DNA of 64,000 bases from Lewinellaceae bacterium (GTDB taxonomy: Bacteria > Bacteroidota > Bacteroidia > Chitinophagales > Saprospiraceae): contig JACJYG010000008.1 in the NCBI GenBank assembly GCA_020636215.1, positions 358,501 to 422,500 of the forward strand, in the 5' to 3' direction. The position numbers and the translations under genes are program-made. Under the pieces are notes generated by a model. That model saw only the letters and a program-made list of their open reading frames with translations. It did not search any database and was not told where the DNA came from. Numbering within the stretch: the stretch's first letter is position 1; each line of letters opens with the position of its first letter. Positions 9,823-19,967 of this stretch are shown one piece after another.

Positions 9823-11868
9823 TTAAATGCCAAATCGGTTCCGGTTCCCTCCTCTTGTCTGGACTCCGACGGAAGGCTGCAGAAGCCTCTGTATTTGACC
9901 AGCATCCAATCCCTTGGAGCTCAGTTTTTCTTCTATTATTTTGATGAAGGCGTCATCTCCGCCGCTAACGGCTTTTGAAATGGCGCGTACGGCCGTTATT
10001 TCAAGGATCTTAAATTCATTGTAATCGAAGCTTTCGCTCTGGGCGTCAAAGGTGTGATCAAAAATGCGCCGGCCGGTTCTTGTGAAAATGCGGTATCGAA
10101 CGAAACGGGCTACTGGGAGGATAGTGAAATATTTATTGACAATTTCGTATTGTTCAGTTCGATCCAGGTCTTTCTCGGGACTAATTAATAGCCGAACAAA
10201 TTCTAAATTATCAATGAGCGTGTCGATACGGGAACTCCGGTTTTTCTTTTTTGGGAGATCCCCACGGGTTTTCGTTTCTTCGATTATGCGAAGGACTTCT
10301 TCCCGAATGAGGTTTTTCTTTGGAAAAATATTTTCAAACAAAAAAGCAGTAACGGATACTTTTAACCCTTCGTTTTTGAATTCTTTCCTTCTTTGGGCCG
10401 TTTCTATGGCCAACTGTGTGGTATTACAATGTTTGCTTCCGGCTACAAAATTACCGGGCCGTTCAACCCCACCATCTCCGTGGCCCACCAAATGGCACCA
10501 TTCCTGGTCGGTTCGTAAAGTGGAAGTACTACCAATTGGAGGAGTCCTATTATATTGATTCCAATGTTCTATTTTGTGTTGCTGCCATTCTCCATTTTGA
10601 AAACTGTTTAATCCATGTTGAGGATCGAGAAGGAATTCCAGAAACTTGGTTGCCGGTACAGGGCCGGTACTGTTTTCCTCCCTTCCGATCCAGGAATTGT
10701 AATTGTTTTTCAGCTCGTCAAAAAGGAGAAGGTATCCCCCCATCACCTTACTGGCGTCTTCCCTTGGAGGTACAGCCCTGCCCAACAGTACCTTATCATT
10801 CCAAAGTTGAAATAAGAATCTCTGAGCAGTTACATCATCTATATTTCCTCCGCTAATTTCCCCAAGAGGACGGTTGTTCCCGAAATCAGGGCCATTGAAA
10901 AAGCTAGGTGTGAAAGGTGGTTCCACATTTCCTTCGACGGGCTTTGGCCGGTTCCTTTTTTTATTCAACTGCGCTTTAAACTTACGAGCGTACCACACAT
11001 CGCTCCCCATAGGGTTTAGGGTTTGGATATGGCTGAGGTCTATTGGGATTGGACATAGGTAATAACCGTCGGGAATACTTCTCTGAAAGGTATTCAAATC
11101 GTTGACATTGGGTATGTATCTGCCGTCTCCTTCATTTTTTTTCAGGCCAATTGCTAGCCCAACCGCCTCATTTCCAGCCCAGATGTATTCTATTTCAGTC
11201 AAGGGGTCTGCTCGCATCTGGCCGCCCCCGCCACGTAATTCCCGGTAAATTCGATTTGTCCTTACCTCTTTGAATTGTATAGACCCAGCATTATCTACAA
11301 AATACAAATATTGGTGGCTTGGCTTGGAATTTACTTTTATAACCCTATCTCCTTGAGGCTCGTAATGGTAATCTTTTGGGTCTGATTCAAGGAGGTAGAT
11401 CGTTCTGGACGAGACCTCATCGCGGCTTATTATCTTGAATTTGCCTCCGAATTCGAAAGCTTGACTTTGTAGTACTTCTTGGTTATCTGGGCCATTGTTG
11501 GTCAATAGCCTAAAATCGTCAAAGGTCAGGCGGATCATATCATCAAAAAAGGTTTCACCCTCCTCTGTCTCCAGGAGTTCTCCACTCTCATCTACGATCC
11601 GAAAGCGATATTCATCAGAAAACTCGGATGCCCAGCTGCTCAGGTCTTCGTATAACTGCTGGTTCTGCCCGCTGATGGCCGCAATACCGTCTTCTGTTGC
11701 TTTGAAATTCCAGGAGGTGATCTTCTGCGTATCGCGTATCGCATTGTTGTTATAGGCTTTTAAGGCTCGGTTTAAAAGCGGATAATAATATTGTGTTCGG
11801 TTATGAAAAAAGCTGAGATCCGCAATTTGTTGCCCTTCCCCATCAAACGCTTCCAAAATAAAGGCCAT
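9823..11868 (-). CDS. 681-aa protein with nuclease-like His/Asn motif
   Basis: Third gene of the operon. Around residues 455-490 it carries WCHLVGHGDGG, then NFVAGSKHCNTTQLAIE. This has the spacing of the HL..GG...N.V...N....E core found in HNH/NUC-type nuclease domains of polymorphic toxins, with His and Asn as candidate catalytic residues (inference). The N-terminal half is not recognised. The coding region is visibly AT-richer than the four other genes of the operon. Unlike them it has a textbook Shine-Dalgarno sequence, AAAGGAGGAATT directly before the ATG, which is rare in Bacteroidota. Both points suggest a separate origin or special translation. No signal peptide. Confidence 0.8.
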   Translation of the reverse strand: MAFILEAFDGEGQQIADLSFFHNRTQYYYPLLNRALKAYNNNAIRDTQKITSWNFKATEDGIAAISGQNQQLYEDLSSWASEFSDEYRFRIVDESGELLETEEGETFFDDMIRLTFDDFRLLTNNGPDNQEVLQSQAFEFGGKFKIISRDEVSSRTIYLLESDPKDYHYEPQGDRVIKVNSKPSHQYLYFVDNAGSIQFKEVRTNRIYRELRGGGGQMRADPLTEIEYIWAGNEAVGLAIGLKKNEGDGRYIPNVNDLNTFQRSIPDGYYLCPIPIDLSHIQTLNPMGSDVWYARKFKAQLNKKRNRPKPVEGNVEPPFTPSFFNGPDFGNNRPLGEISGGNIDDVTAQRFLFQLWNDKVLLGRAVPPREDASKVMGGYLLLFDELKNNYNSWIGREENSTGPVPATKFLEFLLDPQHGLNSFQNGEWQQHKIEHWNQYNRTPPIGSTSTLRTDQEWCHLVGHGDGGVERPGNFVAGSKHCNTTQLAIETAQRRKEFKNEGLKVSVTAFLFENIFPKKNLIREEVLRIIEETKTRGDLPKKKNRSSRIDTLIDNLEFVRLLISPEKDLDRTEQYEIVNKYFTILPVARFVRYRIFTRTGRRIFDHTFDAQSESFDYNEFKILEITAVRAISKAVSGGDDAFIKIIEEKLSSKGLDAGQIQRLLQPSVGVQTRGGNRNRFGI

Positions 11869-11897
11869 AATTCCTCCTTTTAAAGTTTAAGAATATA

Positions 11898-13976
11898 TCA
11901 CAACTTCATTATAAACGCCAGCACATAATAGGGCGGGCGGTTCTCGTGGGCAACGGTATTGTTCCCATTAGCAGGATCGCCGCCGGCGCCGCTGAAGGTG
12001 ATGTTAGAGCTACTTGGGCTCGTAGTATTAGCAGAAGAGGTCAGGCTTTCGGAGGCCTGGTTAGCGGCCCCACCTCCGGAAGAAGACTCCCTTCCCCGAT
12101 GTTTATCATTAAAAGTGTGCGAATGCCCCGGGTCAGTAAAGCCATGGTCGTGCCAGGGCATTTCAGTGATATCCAGTTTTACCTCACGCTCTCCTGCCGC
12201 TACATCCAGGGTTTTGTAATCATTCAGGTTAGCTTCCGTATTGCCATTGGCGGGCTCATCATTGGACTGTCCCACGATAAAGCGCCCCCGCAGGTCGGGT
12301 GTCAGTAGGCCATTCTTCATTGTGCCGTCGCAGAGCGCCCAGCCCGCCGGAATGGCGCCCGCCTTTCCCGACCACATGATGATGCCGCCGCGGGGGATGA
12401 TGCCGCCGAAGCTGGCGCCGGCTTTCTGTATCTGCAATTCATCCTCATTGGCCGATGGCTGGAGGGTGAAGGGGCCAATAGAGACGGAATCTTCGGCGCT
12501 CAATGCTTTGTCGGCGGAAAGGCTGCCTTTTACCTGTACCGAGGTACTGTCAATGCCATCTTTTCCTTCCACCTGGAGAATGCTTTCACCAGCTACTTCC
12601 GATTCAATGATGGTGTACTTGTCATTGAATACGACGCTGCCCGCTTTACCGTCAATGGTGATTTGATCACCAGCCAACTCATTGTTGAAGCGGATGGTAT
12701 CAATGGTGAGCTTGCCTTCCACATCCATTGACTTGGCAATGATCTTTCCATCGACTTCCAATTCTGCATCGGGATTGTCCACACCGATGCCCACCAGCGT
12801 CCGCCGGTTGTTGCCCTGTTCACTGATGTCGTCCTGGAATTTTACCGGTGACTTCTCGATGGGCACGACAAACTGTCCGTCCCAGTAGCCGGCAATGTTC
12901 TCGTAAGCCAGGTAGAGGTTGGTGAAGCCGGAAGGCATGGAACTGATGATGCCGCTCAGTTTCAACAGAAAGTGCTCCCCGGCATCCAGGATAGTGTCTT
13001 CGCTGACGGTGAAGATCCACTGGGGAGATTGCCCCTGCAACTGTTTCTGAACGTGCCAGAGCACCTTCCTGCCGCCCGTCATTTCGATATCTACATCAAA
13101 AGCGGCCACGTTGTCGGAATCGGCAATGGCCCATGCTTCCGACAGCTCGCTGGTATTGAAGGAGAGGATAAATTTGCTGGGGCTTTCACTATTGCGCCGC
13201 CTCAAAAAGATCTGGCCATTGCGCAGCAGGTTGGTCACCTGCAAGTCCAGCTCGTTGGTAGTGCGCCCGTTGTTGATGATGGTATTGGAGCTGACGAAGC
13301 TGGCGTCCATCGGCAGGTTGCGGCCGCCCTGGTTGTTGAGCACATTGAGGCGCTGTTGGCGATGGTGGAGTGTTGCTCCGGCAGGTACGGGCTGATCTGT
13401 AGGCTGGGGCAGCATAAAACGCTTACCAGTTACTGGATCAAGTGGCGCCATCTCATAATGCAGCTCTACCCGCGAGCCGCGCGAGCCGCCATCGGGGCCG
13501 GCTTTGACGTTTTGAATGGGTAGAATGAAAGTGCCCAGCGGGGGAATGGCCAGCCGCTCCCGCCCATCTATATAGAGCAGGAACAGGGAAATGGCGCCGG
13601 GAACGATGCCTGCATCGATGGCCGCCTGGCCGTCCCAGCGCCAGGGCTTGATGCGCCAGTCGGCATTGCCGACCGTGATCCAGCCGAAATGGCCGAACGA
13701 GAGGGTGCCGGGGCGGAAGCGGAGCTCAAAGTGGTAATTATCTTTTCCAGGCCGGATATCTGCGAGAAAGCTTCCTGTTTCCTTAACGAGTTCCTTAATG
13801 ACCACCTCATCATCGGTATTATTCTCGATGAGTAGGTAATGAGTCGTGCCGGGGAAGCTGTTGTTGACGATGTACAGTAATTCCTCGCCATCGGGGTCGA
13901 TGAGTTTAAAATCCAGCGGGTTCTCTTCGTAAAAGCCGGAAAGAGCGAGGTTTTGTTCCAAAAGAGTGGTCGGCAT
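11898..13976 (-). CDS. Fibre-like protein with C-terminal phage tail collar domain
   Basis: 692 aa. The C-terminus holds a phage tail collar domain: PRGGIIMWSGKAGAIPAGWA at about 527-546, then LCDG, TPDLRGRFIVG, a His-rich stretch (MPWHDHG, PGHSH) and the closing NRPPYYVLAFIMKL. Upstream, at about 394-410, is GIGVDNPDAELEVDGK, the motif that opens trimeric fibre shafts in many Bacteroidota tail-fibre-domain proteins. The first ~390 residues are unrecognised. By family, a trimeric receptor-binding fibre is expected. There is no signal peptide and no sheath, tube or baseplate gene nearby. Second gene of the operon, 51 bp after the 1533-aa gene and 29 bp before the 681-aa gene. Confidence 0.88.
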   Translation of the reverse strand: MPTTLLEQNLALSGFYEENPLDFKLIDPDGEELLYIVNNSFPGTTHYLLIENNTDDEVVIKELVKETGSFLADIRPGKDNYHFELRFRPGTLSFGHFGWITVGNADWRIKPWRWDGQAAIDAGIVPGAISLFLLYIDGRERLAIPPLGTFILPIQNVKAGPDGGSRGSRVELHYEMAPLDPVTGKRFMLPQPTDQPVPAGATLHHRQQRLNVLNNQGGRNLPMDASFVSSNTIINNGRTTNELDLQVTNLLRNGQIFLRRRNSESPSKFILSFNTSELSEAWAIADSDNVAAFDVDIEMTGGRKVLWHVQKQLQGQSPQWIFTVSEDTILDAGEHFLLKLSGIISSMPSGFTNLYLAYENIAGYWDGQFVVPIEKSPVKFQDDISEQGNNRRTLVGIGVDNPDAELEVDGKIIAKSMDVEGKLTIDTIRFNNELAGDQITIDGKAGSVVFNDKYTIIESEVAGESILQVEGKDGIDSTSVQVKGSLSADKALSAEDSVSIGPFTLQPSANEDELQIQKAGASFGGIIPRGGIIMWSGKAGAIPAGWALCDGTMKNGLLTPDLRGRFIVGQSNDEPANGNTEANLNDYKTLDVAAGEREVKLDITEMPWHDHGFTDPGHSHTFNDKHRGRESSSGGGAANQASESLTSSANTTSPSSSNITFSGAGGDPANGNNTVAHENRPPYYVLAFIMKL

Positions 13977-14027
13977 AGTTCCTTTTTTGGGTTTTTGTTC
14001 AAATGAATGGTTCAGCGGCCAAAGCGG

Positions 14028-17000
14028 TTACTGGCTTTCCGTCGGCTTCAGCCGGAGCCAGCCCTCGCGTATCCACTGTCGCTGACCGGTGAAGGCTGCA
14101 CTGGCGCCGGGCGTTTCAATGCCCTGATAGTAGTGGTCCAGGATAAAATTGATGCGCAGTTCCATTCCTTTCTCCCCTACTGTCTCCGCCCAGATGGAAG
14201 TAGTGGCGCGGTCTTTGGGGTCCACAATTCGGGCAGCATCGGGCGCCCCATCCAGGGCTTCCAGCCATTTGGTGTCGGCATTCAGCAAGAATGCCCACAG
14301 GCGTCCGCCAATTCCATCATCAGCGGCGATGGCAGTACTGAAACCGGCGTAAGTCAGAGGGCTCAGGGCCTTCACCAGCTCGTCCAGATCCGGTTCGATC
14401 CGTTCGAATTCGGCGCCCAATGGGGAGCGGTTGTTAACTTCCGCCAGAGTGAATACACCTGCATCTTCCACTATCCATCCTTGCCGTTTCAATTGCTTCC
14501 ATAGCATTTGAGACAGTTGTTCTGTGAAAACGGACTGGCGGATAGTGCGGAAGGAATGGATCTCCCGGTATTGATCTGCCGCTTCCTGTTCAATCCAGCT
14601 CCAGGCGAAGTTTTCCTCTTTGGGCAGCGGCACGCTAATCTGTTCCGGGGGCGTCAGCACCGGCGCCGTCAGGAAGGTTACATCGATAGCCTGAAGCGCG
14701 GCCAGGTATTGCTCTTCCGGAATGCTGATCTCTTTAGCCGGCAGGATGCCCGTGAAGGCGTGAATGCTGGCGCGCGGGTCCATGAGCATACTCACTTTGA
14801 CAGGCTCGCTTTCGAGCGACTGTTCGAGCGGCACAGTGTAATCGGCAGTATCATTAAGAGGTTTCAGGCTGCTGCTGGAGGCCGCCGCCGCATTGAGATA
14901 AAGTTGATCGCTGTATCGGTAATCCCCGCTGTCCTCTGCTTCCACCCAATACCCTACCAATCCATCGTTGAACTGCGCTTCGGCGCCGATGCGGATGGCG
15001 TACCGGACACTGGTGTACAGGTCTGTTTCCCGCTGGCTGTCGCCGTCTTTTCGATCGCGGTAGAAAGCATTCCAGCCTTGATGGACAGCAGGTACACCTT
15101 TAAGCTGCAGATCGAGGCTGGCGCGCACCAACGCCATAGGGCGGCCCATGAGCAGGGCGATGGCCTGTTGCTGTTCGGAGGTTTCCGGCTCAATGCTGTC
15201 CATCACGCCGTCGGTATCGATGAGGAAGGCTTCGATGAAGCCGGCTCCCTGGCTCCGCAGGAAGGAGATCATCTTTTTGAGGTGGGGATTGATCTCGGCC
15301 GTTTCAGGATCATCGATCCCCGACTCCCCCCGGGCCGCCCGCCATAGGGCCAGGTTCCCATCCTGCTCATTCTCAATAGCGCCGAGGTTGCGCCCCTGCG
15401 CGTCATAGATCATCAGGCTGATGTCGAGGAAGTTGGCCAGCGCCCAGCCGCAGATGGGCGCCGTGTCTTTGGTGCTGTTCATCTCCACCTCCTGCTCTTC
15501 TGCGGCCAGCCAGCGGAAGTTGAGGCGGGCAGGTTGAGCCAAACGCATCGGCAAAGGAATTTCGACAACGCTGGAAAGCCCACTTATCTCCAGCGGCGAC
15601 AGAGTAGTGCCGAACAGCTCGGCGCCATTCTTTGGGTCGAAGAAGTCGAGCTGCCGAAACTGCCCGAAAGTGTCCACCATACGCAGTTGGTTGAGCCGGA
15701 GCTTGCCGCTGCGGATAGGCATGAAGTCGGTCAGGGGCTGGGCGGCATTTCTGGTACTGTCCCCCAACAGGCTTTTTACCTCATCGGTAAAACCCTGGTA
15801 GTTGGCAAAGCCAATGGGGTCGGCAACGGGCAATTGCAAGGATTCCCGCAGCATCAGCAAAGCCTGGTTGAAGCCGCTAAGGGACTGCGAGAGCGAGCTG
15901 ACCGTAGCCAGTTTGTCTCTGGCTTCCTCCAGGGCTGTCCGGTTGGGGTCATTGGGAAAAGCATCCAGATAGGCATTTATGCGTTGGGCCATGCCTTTCT
16001 GAGCCTGAGCAGTCAGCAGGCTGCGGCCATTGTATATGTTCGGATTGCGGCCGGTGATCACACTCGACTGCCCGGGCCGCACTTCCAGGTCTACAGCATT
16101 AGGCTGAAGGCTGGTATTGCGGATGGCGTAATCCTCCTGGTAATCACCATCGCGGGAATTGCTGCCGTCCTGCAGCGGGCAGGCTTCAACCTCCCATTCC
16201 ATCATCATGGGGTTCCAGGGCTGCTGGCTCATCGTTTGGAATCCGATGGCTTCGTCAGCGGGGACGCTGATTTCGTCAACCAGGTTAGCCAGGGCCGTTG
16301 GGTCGTTAATATAGCCATCGCCGGCGCCAATTGTTCCTTCCAGGCATTCCAATAAGCCATCGCCGCGCAGCCGGCCATCCTGCCCGAAGCGCCTGCTCGG
16401 CTCAGCAATATCGCCGGTAATCAGCAAGACCGGTTCGCGGGGTTTCCAGTATCGGGGGGCGATGAGCTTTTTCAACACATACCTCGAAGGGATATTTTCA
16501 TCAGCCAGCTTCTGGTTTTCAGTATCCAGCATAGTGAGCAGCTCCCGGATACGAAAGGCCAGCTGGGCGGCGAGGGCATCACGTTGAGGGTCGAATTCGG
16601 ACCGGTCAGTCGCTTCGAAAAGGGCGAACTCGAAATCCTCCACGGCTTCGAGCGCCAGACTGAAGTCGAGGGCCGGCGGGGTGCTGCCTGCGGGCAGGCG
16701 CGGATCGGTCAGGGCGTTGAGGCGAATAGTAGCTCCTGTTGGCGTGGCGCCACTATCTGCCCGTTCTTCCTGTTGAAGTTCCAGCTGGCCAGTATTGAGC
16801 ATCCCATCCCTAAGCGGAGTGATGTCTTCTTTGTTAATAAAAAACTCCAGTTCGTCGATATCCGGATAATCCTCCCGGCTATCCTGAGGGGGGTAGGTGG
16901 ACATCATGTATTTATACCAGTCGGCGAAAAGCTGCTCGCGCAGAGCGTCCAGTTGAAAACGGGCGTTGTCGTATTGCTGCTGCAGGCGATTGGCCAGATC

Positions 17001-18629
17001 GAGCTGGCCGGCTAAATCTGTCGATAGGGGCGGCATATTCAATGCCGACTGGTTTTGGCTTTGCGCGTCGGGGCTGGCCTGGCTTTCCAGGCGAACGGCC
17101 CAAAGCTCACCGGTCTCCTCAGCGATAAAACCGGCTTCGTGGCGGGCTTCCCGGAACTTGGGGCCAATATCGAGCTCGCGGCCCTGCAGCTGTTCGGAGA
17201 AAAAGAGCGCTTCCAGGCGTTCTTCTATGGCCCGCCGCTCCGGCCCGTTGGTGGCTTCCGAAGCCTGCAGGGCATTCTCGATGGTATTCAGCTTTTCTTC
17301 CAGGGCATCCTTTTCATCTGTTTTTTCATCAATGAGACTTTGTATTTCTAATTCCTGGGCATCGGCCAGTTCCTCTTCTACTTTTTTGAGGGCTTGCTCT
17401 ACCGCTCGTTTATCAGCGGGGGTGACAATGGTTTCGGCGCCGTCAATGGTAGCTATTCCTGTTATCGGTTTTAATTGATAAGCCAGAAAAGCGGCCAGGG
17501 CTTCGTGGCCAGTATTGGCAACACTGACTGCTGTATCTGAGAAGGTGGGGGATTCGGCAATTTTCTTTCCCGGATCATCGGGATCTGTAATGAAGAGCGC
17601 AGCAGGATCGATCTCCAGCCGGGAATAACAAGCCATTTGTTCCGGCGCCGTATTCGGGAGCGCCCAGCCCGTAGCCTGTTCTAGCGCCTCCTTATCGGCG
17701 GTGCTGAGATTGGGTTTTTCACCTCTTTGTATTTTCAGGAAGTCGGTGGCCTCATCCTCGTACCAGCCTATCAGGTGGTACACCACCGGATCACTGATTT
17801 CGGAAGTAATTTCTGTATCATGGAAGCCAAATACGCTGCGGCAGTTGGGGTAGAAAGCCGCGAAGGTGGCCTCCCCGTAGCCCACCGCGGTGAGCGGCTG
17901 GCCGGACAGGTTGCTGAGGTAGCCTTCTGTATTTCCGAAGGCGGGAGGTGTCCAGGCAGCATCGGCATCCTGAGGGATTTCCACCTGCCGGCCCATGTAG
18001 CGGAAGGGCTGGTTCCAGCCACTATTGCCAAGGCCGGTGAGGGGGTAGGTGATGCTCTGTTGCCGTTCCAGCATGCGAATGGCTTCATTGGCATCCTGTA
18101 TTGCCGCCAATTCGTTCTGATAATCGAACAGATCTCTCCCTCCTACACCCTGCTTGATTAATTTGGCTATTTCACGTTCGAGCCGCAGTATGTTCAGGTC
18201 GTTGTTGTATAGCGCAACCTCATTCTCTTTGATCCCGGTTTCGATCTCCTTTTCTTCCGGCCAGAGGTAGTCACTTTCAATCAGCCATTTTTTTTCATCC
18301 AGCCCTCCTCCGGTACGCAGGACGAGCCATCGGTCGGGGACGGCGGGGAATTCCACGCGGGGGTGATCACTTTCATCTGCCTGGTTGCCATGTGTCAGGG
18401 CATCCGGCAGCGCCCAATGCAGGTGTATGCCAGCCCGGTAGCGCTGATGCTGGTTTTGTAAAGGTTGAGAGATGATATTCTCGCTGATGTACGCGATATC
18501 GGCATTGACATCTCGGGTTCCATTGAAAAAGGGAAGGTGGGAAAAATCAGCAGTTGATTCCGTCATCAGGGTGTCCTCACTGAGGAACAGGGCATCCAAA
18601 TGAATAGGCACCACAAGGAGCTTGGGCAT
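14028..18629 (-). CDS. Uncharacterised 1533-aa protein, first gene of the giant operon
   Basis: Starts MPKLLVVPIHLDALFL, no signal peptide, acidic and soluble in appearance. Two probable coiled-coil segments are seen at about 143-160 and 403-450 (Glu/Lys/Leu rich). Other stretches include RAGIHLHWALPDALTHG near residue 65 and QPWNPMMMEWEVEA near 800. I do not recognise a family. The size and the first position in a 17 kb run of five co-directional genes suggest a structural or scaffold role (inference). It is divergent from yejK, with 225 bp between the two starts. Confidence 0.85.
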   Translation of the reverse strand: MPKLLVVPIHLDALFLSEDTLMTESTADFSHLPFFNGTRDVNADIAYISENIISQPLQNQHQRYRAGIHLHWALPDALTHGNQADESDHPRVEFPAVPDRWLVLRTGGGLDEKKWLIESDYLWPEEKEIETGIKENEVALYNNDLNILRLEREIAKLIKQGVGGRDLFDYQNELAAIQDANEAIRMLERQQSITYPLTGLGNSGWNQPFRYMGRQVEIPQDADAAWTPPAFGNTEGYLSNLSGQPLTAVGYGEATFAAFYPNCRSVFGFHDTEITSEISDPVVYHLIGWYEDEATDFLKIQRGEKPNLSTADKEALEQATGWALPNTAPEQMACYSRLEIDPAALFITDPDDPGKKIAESPTFSDTAVSVANTGHEALAAFLAYQLKPITGIATIDGAETIVTPADKRAVEQALKKVEEELADAQELEIQSLIDEKTDEKDALEEKLNTIENALQASEATNGPERRAIEERLEALFFSEQLQGRELDIGPKFREARHEAGFIAEETGELWAVRLESQASPDAQSQNQSALNMPPLSTDLAGQLDLANRLQQQYDNARFQLDALREQLFADWYKYMMSTYPPQDSREDYPDIDELEFFINKEDITPLRDGMLNTGQLELQQEERADSGATPTGATIRLNALTDPRLPAGSTPPALDFSLALEAVEDFEFALFEATDRSEFDPQRDALAAQLAFRIRELLTMLDTENQKLADENIPSRYVLKKLIAPRYWKPREPVLLITGDIAEPSRRFGQDGRLRGDGLLECLEGTIGAGDGYINDPTALANLVDEISVPADEAIGFQTMSQQPWNPMMMEWEVEACPLQDGSNSRDGDYQEDYAIRNTSLQPNAVDLEVRPGQSSVITGRNPNIYNGRSLLTAQAQKGMAQRINAYLDAFPNDPNRTALEEARDKLATVSSLSQSLSGFNQALLMLRESLQLPVADPIGFANYQGFTDEVKSLLGDSTRNAAQPLTDFMPIRSGKLRLNQLRMVDTFGQFRQLDFFDPKNGAELFGTTLSPLEISGLSSVVEIPLPMRLAQPARLNFRWLAAEEQEVEMNSTKDTAPICGWALANFLDISLMIYDAQGRNLGAIENEQDGNLALWRAARGESGIDDPETAEINPHLKKMISFLRSQGAGFIEAFLIDTDGVMDSIEPETSEQQQAIALLMGRPMALVRASLDLQLKGVPAVHQGWNAFYRDRKDGDSQRETDLYTSVRYAIRIGAEAQFNDGLVGYWVEAEDSGDYRYSDQLYLNAAAASSSSLKPLNDTADYTVPLEQSLESEPVKVSMLMDPRASIHAFTGILPAKEISIPEEQYLAALQAIDVTFLTAPVLTPPEQISVPLPKEENFAWSWIEQEAADQYREIHSFRTIRQSVFTEQLSQMLWKQLKRQGWIVEDAGVFTLAEVNNRSPLGAEFERIEPDLDELVKALSPLTYAGFSTAIAADDGIGGRLWAFLLNADTKWLEALDGAPDAARIVDPKDRATTSIWAETVGEKGMELRINFILDHYYQGIETPGASAAFTGQRQWIREGWLRLKPTESQ

Positions 18630-18800
18630 GAGGGGATGGTTTTAGGTGTACGCTTGTAGCTTTTTGTCTTACCCAAATTGCTTGAAGACAAGAGCTTTAA
18701 CTGTCAAAATTCGGGTTCGGAATTGAAGATAGGCTTAATATTTTAAATCATAAAAAAAATACAAAATTTTATTCTTTATTATTCTATGTGTGTTTGGGGT

Positions 18801-18832
18801 TTTGGGGATAGCTAAATATAACCCTAGCTTTG
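18801..18832 (+). promoter_or_regulatory. Bacteroidota-type promoter of yejK
   Basis: A -33 TTTG at 18801-18804 and an exact TAnnTTTG -7 box (TAGCTTTG) at 18825-18832 are separated by 20 bp, the usual spacing for the Bacteroidota housekeeping sigma factor. The ATG of yejK follows 22 bp later. The opposite strand of the 18630-18854 interval must hold the promoter of the giant operon. It is very AT-rich there, but I see only an imperfect -7 candidate near 18760. Confidence 0.6.
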
Positions 18833-18854
18833 CACCAATTAAAAGCAAATCCCA

Positions 18855-19892
18855 ATGGATCTTTTACTTCATCAACTTATCATCCACGAACTGGAAAAAG
18901 AGGCCGACTCGGCTGATGCCCGGCTATTCCTTACGGATTCGACTATTCCTACTTCCGACAGGGCCGAGGCGCTGGTGGATAAACTCAACCAAACCCTGGT
19001 TCAGAAGGAAGATGTATTGAATGGCTACCTGAGTTCTCCGGAAGACGCCCTGTTCCCTGGATATTTTCAGCATTTACTCGATGGGCAACTTTCGGAAGAG
19101 GCCTTTATTGCATTTTCCAGGGAAACGATGAGCGCCTTACAATTGGCCCTGCAGGGGGTGGTAGGCGCCAAAGGCGGCTATCTGGTGTACGCCGATTATT
19201 CGGAATTTGACCATCGGATGCTGGGCATTTTTCTGGTGCGGGATACAGAGGGTGTGGTTTTCCAAAAAAATACCGCAGAGGGCGCTTTTGAATTAAATAC
19301 CATTACCTATCTCAATACCGACAAACTGGCTATGGCCTGCCGTATCCATATCGACCGGTACGATGGCGGGCAGGGACGATGCGTGGAACTGATCAAACAC
19401 GCGAAAAGCCAGAAGGAAATTTCCGAATATTTCATCCACTGGATCGGGTTGGAGCGGCCCGAAAGCAGCCGCGAGATGACCACCACCTTCCTACAGGTGG
19501 CCAGTGAACTGCCGCTGCCTGCCGAAGCCGAAACGGGCCAGCCCATGGAGGAGAGCCGATTCCGGGAAAAAGTGCTGCAATTTGCCATGAACAGCCCCCA
19601 GAAAACGATCCATGTCGGCCATTTTGAAAAGGAATTTTACGGAGAAGAGAAGCCCGTACAACAATACCTCGAAGACAACGGCCTGGCGCTCGACGAAGAG
19701 TTCCGCTTCGACCGTAAAGCCCTGCGGGAGTTTTACAACTACAAAGTCTCCGCAGAAAAGATCTACCTCTATTTTAACCGCGGCCACCTGAAGTCCGGAC
19801 AAATTGTTGTGGACGGAGATAGCATCACTATCCATTCCCCGGACCTGGCAGAGCAGATCATGGATATTATCGGAGATAATAACCGCTTATAA
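18855..19892 (+). CDS. yejK: Nucleoid-associated protein, YejK/NdpA family
   Basis: 345 aa, the usual length of the NdpA family (E. coli YejK is about 335). The N-terminus LLLHQLIIHELEKE, the central AFSRETMSALQLAL and VYADYSEFDHRMLGIFLV, and the C-terminal LDEEFRFDRKALREFYNYKV follow the family pattern. Members bind double-stranded DNA and associate with the nucleoid. Transcribed away from the giant operon, with which it shares an intergenic region; a functional link is unproven. No nearby partner gene. Confidence 0.88.
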   Translation: MDLLLHQLIIHELEKEADSADARLFLTDSTIPTSDRAEALVDKLNQTLVQKEDVLNGYLSSPEDALFPGYFQHLLDGQLSEEAFIAFSRETMSALQLALQGVVGAKGGYLVYADYSEFDHRMLGIFLVRDTEGVVFQKNTAEGAFELNTITYLNTDKLAMACRIHIDRYDGGQGRCVELIKHAKSQKEISEYFIHWIGLERPESSREMTTTFLQVASELPLPAEAETGQPMEESRFREKVLQFAMNSPQKTIHVGHFEKEFYGEEKPVQQYLEDNGLALDEEFRFDRKALREFYNYKVSAEKIYLYFNRGHLKSGQIVVDGDSITIHSPDLAEQIMDIIGDNNRL

Positions 19893-19967
19893 ATTGCCGG
19901 GCTTTGTGTATTTTCATCCTCCTTCTCTAACTTTACCGGACTACTTTTTTTCCCAAACAAATATGTA

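Noticed and set aside
1212..18629. Prophage or extracellular contractile injection system
   Set aside because: Only a tail-collar fibre is phage-like. No sheath, tube, spike, baseplate, AAA+ ATPase, capsid, terminase or integrase is present in the window.
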